A stretch of 64,000 nucleotides of DNA from contig OY986965.1 of NCBI GenBank assembly GCA_963920575.1, positions 15,886,290-15,950,289 of the forward strand, read 5' to 3'. The stretch comes from Narthecium ossifragum (Eukaryota; Streptophyta; Magnoliopsida; Dioscoreales; Nartheciaceae). Shown here piece after piece: positions 56,696-64,000 of the stretch (positions are counted from its first letter, which is position 1; every line of letters begins with the position of its first letter). Below the pieces are notes generated by a model. The model did no database searches. It was not told where the DNA came from and saw only the letters and a list, made by a program, of their open reading frames with translations. The position numbers and the translations under genes were made by a program.

Positions 56696-59600
56696 ATCCT
56701 GGAAACCTTTAAGCAAGTCAACATCAATATTCCTCTGCTTGATGCCAATAGAGAGATTCCTTCTTATGCCAAATTTCTTAAGGATCTGTGTACCCATAAA
56801 CGCCAGGCTAAATTCAAAGTGTCTAAAAAGATCTTCCTTACTGAGCAGGTTAGTTCAATTTTAAAACATGATGCACCTCCCAAACTAAAAGATCCTGGTA
56901 CCCCTACCATACCATGTTATATAGGAGACTACCATATAGATGGTGCTCTTCTTGACTTAGGTGCCAGTGTGAACCTTATGCCCTATTACCTTTATAAAGA
57001 ATTTGGGATGGGAGAACTTAAACAGACATATGTGATTTTGCAATTAGCTGATAGGTGCATTAAGACACCTAGAGGTATCCTAGAAGATGTTTTAGTCAAA
57101 GTGGATAATTTCTTCTTTCCTGTAGACTTTGTTGTCTTAGACATGGAACCTGCTATCCACTGTAAAAAGACTGTACCCATTATCCTAGGACGCCCCTTTT
57201 TGGCCACAGCTAATGCTTGCATAAATTGTAGAACTGGGGTGATGGATGTTTCTTTTGGTCACATGCATGTTAAATTGAATATTTTTAAAACTGCATATTT
57301 GCCTGAGCCTGATGATGATGAATGTTATAATGTTGATATTTTGATTGAATGTATTGATGATGAATCTCATTCTATGATAACCGATAAACTGTTTGAAATT
57401 GTGAGTGAATATGAGTTTAATCATGATGATTATGACATGAAATTATATAATGATGGATTGACTGCTATTCTGCATGAATATGATTCGGATGATGAGAATG
57501 ATGATAGGATACGAATTGCACAATCAAAAGATGATTGTGAAACACAAATGGATTCTGGACCGACCGATCGCACACCTGAGCGACTGGTCGCTCCAGAACT
57601 GACCGATCGCACACCTGAGCGACCGGTCGGTCATGATTCTAGAAATGACCGGGAAATCATCTCATGGGTTGTTGAACCCCTTCCATCACTCTCATCAACT
57701 CCTGCCCTTACTTCACTGGAGTCACCACCTGAACTTGAACTTAAACCACTGCCTAAAACTCTAAAATATGTTTTCCTTGGGTTAAACTCTACTCTTCCCG
57801 TTATCATTTCTTCATCGTTATCTTCTGATCAGGAGGGTCAACTTGTTAATGTTCTTAAGGACCATAGGAAAGCAATAGGTTGGACCGTCGCTAATTTGAA
57901 AGGTATTGATCCCTCGATTTGTATGCATAAGATTCACTTAGAGGATGAGTCTAAAACTGTTAGGGAAATGCAACGCCGTCTGAATCCGAATATGAAAGAG
58001 GTAGTGAAGAAAGAGGTGGTGAAACTTTTAGATGCCGGTATTATTTATCCAATTTCTGATAGCCAGTGGGTCAGCCCTACGCAAGTTGTCCCTAAGAAAT
58101 CTGGTCTAACCGTAGTAGAAAATGATAAAGGAGAGCAAATCCTGATGCGTCAAACTACAGGATGGCGTGTTTGTATTGATTATAGGAAACTTAATGCTTT
58201 GACTAGAAAAGATCACTTTCCTCTTCCTTTCATTGATCAAATCTTAAAAAGACTTTCCGGCCAGAGCTATTATTGTTTTCTAGATGGATATTCAGGGTAT
58301 AACCAAGTTGCAGTTGATCCTCAAGATCAAGAGAAGACTACTTTTACCTGTCCTTTCGGCACTTTTGCTTATCGTAGGATGCCTTTTGGTCTTTGTAATG
58401 CACCGGCGACATTTCAAAGGTGTATGATGGCCATCTTCTCAGACATGATTGATAAATTTCTTGAAGTCTTTATGGATGATTTTTCAGTGTTTGGAAATTC
58501 TTTTGAATCTTGTTTAGACAATCTCTCTAAAGTTCTTGATCGATGCATTGAAACCAATCTTGTTCTTAGTTGGGAAAAGAGTCACTTCATGGTTCAAGAA
58601 GGATTCGTGTTAGGGCACATTGTTTCAAAACGTGGTATAGAGGTCGATAGGGCTAAAGTTGAGTTAATTTCTAAATTACCTCCACCAACTTCTGTGCGTC
58701 AAATTCGCTCTTTTCTGGCTCATGCTGGATTTTACCACCGTTTCATCAAAGATTTTTCTAAAATTTCACGACCCTTATGTGAATTACTAGCCAAGGATGT
58801 CCCCTTTGTCTTCAATGATGCATGTTTGACTGCTTTCAAGACTATTCGTACTTTACTGTCTACCGCACCTATCGTTCATTCACCTGATTATTCCCTACCG
58901 TTTGAACTAATGTGTGATGCCTCTGATTCTGCCATAGGAGCTGTGTTAGGACAACGAGTAAGTAAATTTCCACATGTGATTTATTATGCCAGTAAGACCC
59001 TCTCTGAATCCCAATTAAATTATACGACTACTGAGAAGGAATTGTTAGCACTAATTTTTGCATTGGAAAAGTTCCGTTCCTATCTCCTAGGTTCCAAAAT
59101 CATTATCTATACTGATCATGCCGCTCTGCGATATCTTTTAGCCAAAAAGGATGCCAAACCTAGACTGATTCGTTGGATCTTGCTTTTACAAGAATTTGAT
59201 CTAGAGATTAGGGATAAGAAGGGTTCCGAAAATGTAGTTGCTGATCACTTGTCCCGCATTCCTTTGGAACACATTCTTGATAACACTCCTGTTAATACCT
59301 CCTTTCCAGATGAGCATCTCTTTCAGGTGACTCGTTTTTCACAGCCGTGGTATGCCCATATAGTTAATTTTCTTGTTTCCGACAAGCTTCCTGATTCTTG
59401 GTCTAAAAATGCCAAAGACAGATTCTTTTCCCAGATCAAATATTATATATGGGCAGACCCTGAGTTATTTAAGCACTGCTCTGACCAAGTTATCCGTAGG
59501 TGTGTGCCCGAGTCTGAAGTTCATGATATTCTCACTTTCTGTCATACACATGAATGTGGTGGTCATTTCTCAGGAAAGAAAACTGCTGTAAAAGTTTTAC

Positions 59601-60640
59601 AAAGTGGATTTTATTGGCCTACGATTTTTAAGGATGCTCAAAATTTTTGTTAATCCTGTATCAGATGTCAAAAGACTGGAAATATCTCTCGTAGGAATGA
59701 GATGCCTCAAACTCCGATCTTAGTTGCCGATATTTTTGACATTTGGGGCATTGATTTCATGGGCCCCTTTCCACCTTCCTTTGGTTTTCAGTATATCCTG
59801 GTAGCCGTGGACTACGTCTCTAAATGGATAGAAGCTATAGCAACCAAGTCGAATGATCATAAAGTTGTGGTTAAATTTCTGCAAAGTAATATCTTTTCTC
59901 GATTTGGTTGTCCTCGTGCGATTATTAGTGATGGTGGTTCTCATTTCAATAATCAACATTTTGCTTCCCTTCTTAGTATTCTTTTACTCATAAGGTAGCC
60001 ACCCCTTATCATCCTCAGACCAGTGGTCAAGTAGAACTTTCTAATAGGGAAAAAAAAGCATATTTTAGATAAAACCGTTCGCATTGACCGCACAGATTGG
60101 GCCATAAAGCTAGATGATGCATTGTGGGCGTACAGGACTGCTTATAAAACGCCTATTGGTATGTCCCCATATCGATTAGTTTTTGGTAAGCCTTGTCATT
60201 TACCTGTTGAATTAGAGCATCGGGCTATGTGGGCCATTAAAAAGCTTAATACTGATATCAATGCCGCCACAACACATAGGAAGCTTAGTTTATGTGAACT
60301 TGAGGAAATTCGCAATGAGGCATATTTGAATTCCAAAATCTATAAAGACAAAACAAAAGCTTTTCACGATAAACACATTTCGAGAAGGACTTTTATTGTT
60401 GGGCAGAAAGTGTGTCTTTTCAATGCCAAATTGCGCCTTTTCCCTGGTAAATTACGTTCTAGATGGTCTGGGCCTTTTATCATAAATAACGTATTCACGC
60501 ATGGTGCAGTAGAAATCCGCAATCCACACACGAATGAGATTTTCACTGTTAATGGGCACAGATTAAAGCATTATGTGGAGGACATCGTTCATGGTGAGAT
60601 TATTGAGTCCGTCAAACTGACGGATCCATGCTTTAAGTGA
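56696..60640 (+). pseudogene. Athila-type pol
   Basis: Protease (ALLDLGASVNLMP, about 56945-56985; PIILGRPFLATANACI) is followed by a linker with two in-frame copies of TDRTPER. Then come reverse transcriptase ([33 protein letters not shown]), RNase H ([25 protein letters not shown]), integrase zinc region (HTHECGGHFSGKKT, CIRCQ) and core. The core catalytic residues are Asp (59753), Asp (59930) and Glu (60034). The C-terminal [16 protein letters not shown] ends at TGA 60638-60640. Breaks are TAA at 59651-59653, a one-base loss near 59975 and a one-base gain in an A run near 60050. Protease through RNase H is one unbroken frame of about 985 codons, so this is a moderately young pseudogene. 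Confidence 0.92.
57562..57629 (+). repeat. In-frame 39-bp tandem repeat inside pol
   Basis: GACCGATCGCACACCTGAGC plus GAC(T/C)GGTCG occurs at 57562-57590 and 57601-57629, 39 bp (13 codons) apart, encoding TDRTPERLVAPEL then TDRTPERPVGHDS. It lies in the linker between protease and reverse transcriptase. It carries the same CGATCG and CCGGTCGG type palindromes as the noncoding clusters. Confidence 0.85.
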
Positions 60641-60814
60641 TCCTGTTATGGACGTCGAGTGAAAGACGTAAAATTACACGCTTCCTGGGAGGAAACCCAG
60701 TTTTATGATTCTTCCTTAGCTTTGAATTTTTTTTTTGATTTTTAGGATTTTTCAATGATTTTTCCGATTTTTCAATGATTTTCTGTGATTTTATTTAGAA
60801 AATCGAATTCCTAG

Positions 60815-61034
60815 ATCACGGTCGACCGCCGCATCGACTGGTGCATCGACCGTCCGTCTCTGTCACAAAAGCAGCCTCTCAGGGTCGATGCACGGATCGA
60901 CCGTCGGAGTATGTTGGCATCTCACGGTCGATCGACCGATCGACCGTCGGCTTCCTTTACCCTCTCACGGTTGACCGTCGCTATAGTAGTTCATGATTAC
61001 CCGAGCCCACGGTCGACCGTGGGATCGATCGCAA
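60815..61034 (+). repeat. Second GGTCGACC cluster after pol
   Basis: About ten motifs (CACGGTCGACCGCC, GGATCGACCGTCGG, GGTCGATCGACCGATCGACC) occur here. Order and context match the leader cluster: both contain CTCTGTCAC, then CTCAGGGTCGAT, then GGATCGACCGTCG, and both are preceded by a T-rich tract with TTTTTAGGATTTTTC or similar. The module is thus duplicated on both sides of gag-pol. Confidence 0.85.
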
Positions 61035-61296
61035 ACCTTGTTTTTCTGCTCGAACGGAACTTTACTCGGATTTCAATCCTACTCCTACTCGATCTCGTAC
61101 TCTAACTCAAATTGGAGTTTCTCCTCTATTTAAATACGTCCGTTCCTGACTTCCTAGGGCATCTTTTCTTCTTTGATCATCAACCTCCTTCCATCGTCAC
61201 ATCCCTGCTCTGTTCTTCCCCTGTTCTTCCTTTGTGCCATCGTCGATAATCGCTTCTCTTGTCTTCTACCACCCAGCCAGAGAACGGACTTCCGAG

Positions 61297-61812
61297 ATGT
61301 CTCGATCGAGCCAATCTTCCTACTATTCTGATGATAGTCCGCCCCGTTCTCCGATGTCCGACTTCGCACCTGGATCTCCAATGTCACAAGCATCGTGGTT
61401 CTCCTCCGATGAGGACTCAATGAGCACTGTCGATTCTTCACCACCACCATCGCCACCCACAGTCTTCTGCTTTCCGCCTCGCGTTCGTTCTAAAGACGAT
61501 GCACCTGGTGATTCCTCTGACGCCTATCCTAATGGTTTTGAGTTCTATGGGCCGTTACCCCCAGCAGAGCTGTTTGCCCGGATTGTTTATGATATTCAGC
61601 ATGCTCCAAACCTTGACGATCCCTGGGTCTCCTTCGAGAGTCCCGGCGGTTCAAAACTCGTCGTGCCGCCACGTTCCCTCATTGATCCTGCTCTTCTCAC
61701 ACCTCCTGATTCACCGTATGCATCGGATGATCATGACCGTCCACTGACACCGATGTCTAGTGATTTTGAGTCTGACGAGGAAGATAGCGAGGATGAGACG
61801 GATGACGACTGA
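61297..61812 (+). CDS. Acidic Ser/Pro/Asp-rich ORF downstream of Athila pol
   Basis: 171 residues from ATG 61297 (MSRSSQSSYYSDD) to TGA 61812. The N-terminal half is Ser/Pro/Asp-rich (DDSPPRSPMSDFAPGSPMS, SSPPPSPPTVF). The middle has an ordered-looking segment (YPNGFEFYGPLPPAELFARI, VYDIQHAPNLDDPWVSF). The C-terminus is a strongly acidic tail (SDEEDSEDETDDD). There is no transmembrane segment or signal peptide, so it is unlike the env-like proteins reported from some Athila elements at this position. It lies 0.65 kb after pol, just behind the second palindrome cluster. It is fully open although pol has three lesions. Its function is unknown. An upstream in-frame extension to a GTG at 61234 is less likely. 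Confidence 0.6.
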   Translation: MSRSSQSSYYSDDSPPRSPMSDFAPGSPMSQASWFSSDEDSMSTVDSSPPPSPPTVFCFPPRVRSKDDAPGDSSDAYPNGFEFYGPLPPAELFARIVYDIQHAPNLDDPWVSFESPGGSKLVVPPRSLIDPALLTPPDSPYASDDHDRPLTPMSSDFESDEEDSEDETDDD

Positions 61813-63480
61813 AGAGTTTTGCTGATTTAGTTTCTTTAGAACTCTCTTAGTGGTTGGTTGTTTTTCTAGTTTTCTTTTATCGTGATGAGATGGTTTGCTA
61901 TAGAGTTGCTTGAGCAGTGAGCGTTTGTTTTGGATTAGATTTTATATGTTACTTTGGATTCATGTCGATGTTGGAACATCATTGTTTATGCTTAATAAAG
62001 CCATAGGATCCTTTGTCAATTGTTCCCTTTTTACCTTTCAGCTTTCCTTTGGATATTTTTCTCATTCTCTTATATTTGATCTTTTGGAAAGGTGTGTGTT
62101 ATGGCAGGTGTTCCTTTGGAACTCAGTGAGGGGTGACTTATGACATTCTTATATAGTTCGATCAGGGGGTTATTCTTCAAGTCTTTACATATGTCTCTAA
62201 CGTTTTATGGTGATTTCTATGGTTTTTTCTTTTAATCTCTTCTAGAGACATGAATTCATTTAAGGGCGACGTATTCTTCTTCTGGGCGGTGTGGTGATCA
62301 TCTTTTATACAAGCCATCTACTTATAACGCGACATTTATGGTGTGACTTAGTGTAATTGGGGACAATTACATTCCAGTTGGGGGGTAGATTCTAGGAATT
62401 TAATTTTTATTTTTATACATCCCTTGAAATATGTCAAAAGGATGAAATTATGATATGATTTGACAAAGATGCATGTTTTAGAAATTTATCTTATGAATTA
62501 TTTTGAGACTTGTATGCCATATAAGAAATAGTAAATTTTTACTATGCATGACACTATTTCTATACTTTAACACTTTTACCATGATTTAAGGATAACTTGA
62601 CATATCCTAATGCATATGTTCATTTCCACATGTTAACGGGTTGATATTAGATTCTAAGCATGATAGTAGGATAGATTTACAATTCTATGTCATGACACAG
62701 AAAATACATGAACACATGCAATTATCTGAGTATGCGGAAAAAAAAAAGAGGATCTTCAACTTAGTAACCGGGCAGTGTGCCTAGCCAGCGTGGTGTTCGC
62801 GTAAAACGGTTGAATTTCCTAAGAAAAAAAAAGTTCTGGAGCTTGATAAAGCTGTGCCTAAAAAAACCATTAAGTGTTTTGCTAAGTAACCGGGTCTCTG
62901 CGCCACAAGAAGCGGAAAGTGCTCGCTTAAAAAGGCAAAGTGTCTGATAGTTGAGAAAAAAAAAATGATGAAAAAGAAAAAAAAACAGATATTGCTATGT
63001 GATAAGTGGAAAATATGTGTTTGGATAGGATTGTGATCTTGAATAATTGAAGTGTTTAGATATAATTGACGCTCTGAAGCATGTGGAACCCCAATCACAC
63101 ACAGGAGTGTTAAAGTTGTTTTTAATCATGATTAAATATGTTGAAGTGTTGGAAATATGTTATGACATGTTTTGATTTACTATGTTTTTATGCGACTATG
63201 AGTTGAAGGGTATATTTATGGATATTATTTCTATTTCATGTCTTGGAGTTGATAAATATTGTGATTGATTTCTAATGATATATTCAAGGGGATGTATAGA
63301 TGTTTGTGGGTGTCATCCCTGAAAATCCTCAGGAGACTATAACTCCTCCACTGGGGTAACCCAGGGGGTTAAAGGCTTGTTGCACATACTAAGTGCAATC
63401 GTGAGACCTACGAAAGTGGCTAGTTAGATTTATTGCTTTCTTTTGATATTTTCTTTGCTCGAGGACTAGCAAAGTATACG
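61813..63480 (+). other. Noncoding 3' region of Athila-type element
   Basis: About 1.7 kb of AT-rich sequence has no convincing ORF. It contains two diverged direct repeats starting AGTAACCGGG(C/T) at about 62764 and 62886, each followed by short A runs. The phrase TTGCTCGAGGACTAGCAAAG near the polypurine tract matches that at 8530-8550 in the minus-strand element. Confidence 0.6.
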
Positions 63481-63490
63481 TTGGGGGGTG
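63481..63490 (+). other. Polypurine tract
   Basis: TTGGGGGGTG immediately precedes the 3' LTR start TGATGAGTCAC. It would prime plus-strand DNA synthesis. Confidence 0.8.
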
Positions 63491-64000
63491 TGATGAGTCA
63501 CTAAATGTTCATGATTGAACCCCTTAATTTACCTTTGTTAGGCCTAGCGTAGTTGTATTTGATAGCTTGTTAGTTGATTGCAGGTTTAATCATGCTTTGA
63601 GAAGAAATGCAAGATATTCGGTTAATTTGCTGAAATACACTGCTCTGTCGACTGTTAGCACAATATTCATCAGAAATTATGCTTATCTCCAAATATTCTG
63701 AAATTTGAATGACAGCTAGGAGACATCAAGACGTACAACTTTTATGTTGTACACGTTCAGCGATTCCAGATGGATTGATAGAAATTTGGGAAAAGATGAA
63801 GATATTTAGCTGCTGGAAGACTGGTCCGTCAATTCGCGGGAGAATATTCGCCAAATATTCTAGTTAAGTCCAAATATTGTAAACTCTTTAGGAGAGGACA
63901 GACAACTTCCATATCTACATCTTTTATGTTGGACTCATTCTCAAATTCCGAACCGGTTGAGCCCAGTCGCGATTGGAAGAAGCTGTCAGGGTTGAACCAG
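63491..64000 (+). repeat. 3' LTR of Athila-type element, first 510 bp
   Basis: It is homologous from its first base to the 5' LTR at 50131 and is cut by the end of the window at the equivalent of about 50640. Confidence 0.92.

Larger units (their letters stand above)
50131..64000 (+). mobile_element. Athila-type Ty3/gypsy element, runs off right edge
   Basis: 5' LTR (50131-51560), tRNA-Asp-type primer site, leader, gag, pol, an extra ORF, a long 3' region, polypurine tract (63481-63490) and the first 510 bp of the 3' LTR are all in order. A solo LTR (52651-55388) interrupts gag. LTR starts TGATGAGTCACTAAATG match at both ends. By eye about two dozen differences occur in the first ~380 bp (roughly 94% identity), so the copy is not recent. 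The right border is outside the window, so a target duplication cannot be tested (left flank AATGC). Confidence 0.93.

Noticed and set aside
61297..61812. Env-like gene
   Set aside because: It is in the right position, but there is no signal peptide, transmembrane helix or cysteine pattern. It is listed only as an ORF of unknown function.
1..64000. tRNA, rRNA or other structured RNA genes
   Set aside because: No cloverleaf-like or rRNA-like sequence was noticed by eye. The tRNA similarity seen is limited to primer binding sites. A tRNAscan-SE run would settle this.

Overview
The window is plant nuclear DNA, almost entirely retrotransposon-derived. The one intact host gene I can recognise is on the minus strand at 19744-22611. 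It encodes cytosolic 60S ribosomal protein eL28, has spliced exons and a 5' UTR intron, and carries a telo-box beside the TATA box. Its protein, the Ty3/gypsy, Ty1/copia, MULE, hAT-like and Helitron-like repeats and the GC-rich intergenic tracts all fit an angiosperm, probably a monocot. I cannot name the species from sequence alone.

Layout: 1-5016 holds a minus-strand Tekay/Del-like Ty3/gypsy element cut by the window edge, with a palindromic LTR end. It sits in an Athila-type plus-strand remnant (5017-6868). A minus-strand Athila-type element (6869-18699) follows. It is broken by a pair of MITEs (11866-12344), a solo LTR (12439-13766) and a hAT-like transposon (16442-18598) that carries several exons of an ABCB (P-glycoprotein) gene. 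An inverted LTR piece (18700-19455) abuts the eL28 gene. Upstream of eL28 is a MULE with long terminal inverted repeats (24025-28018), itself split by a solo LTR (25013-27398). Next come small palindromic elements and Helitron-like ends (28141-29218) and another solo LTR (29507-31678). A GC-rich repeat tract (31684-45935) is split by a complete Ty3/gypsy element with both LTRs and a 5-bp target duplication (33263-42874). Then come a CA microsatellite, a Helitron candidate, a copia-type LTR nested in a related copia-type LTR (47725-49701), and an Athila-type element running off the right edge (50131-64000). That last element has an interrupted gag, a broken pol and an extra acidic ORF before the 3' LTR.

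None of the retroelement coding regions is fully intact. They carry in-frame stops, frameshifts or altered catalytic residues, and several stops look like C-to-T changes. Six solo LTRs plus one complete element have exact 5-bp target duplications, so the nesting order can be read with confidence.

The most unusual pattern is shared by unrelated element families. Athila-type leaders and LTRs, copia-type LTRs and the TGTGAGGA-type gypsy LTRs all contain dense clusters of short palindromes built on GATCGATC or GGTCGACC. In two Athila-type elements the cluster lies in a leader segment bounded by splice-site-like sequences. In one of these the module is repeated after pol, and a related 39-bp repeat lies in frame inside pol. 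All coordinates, alignments and identities were made by eye.
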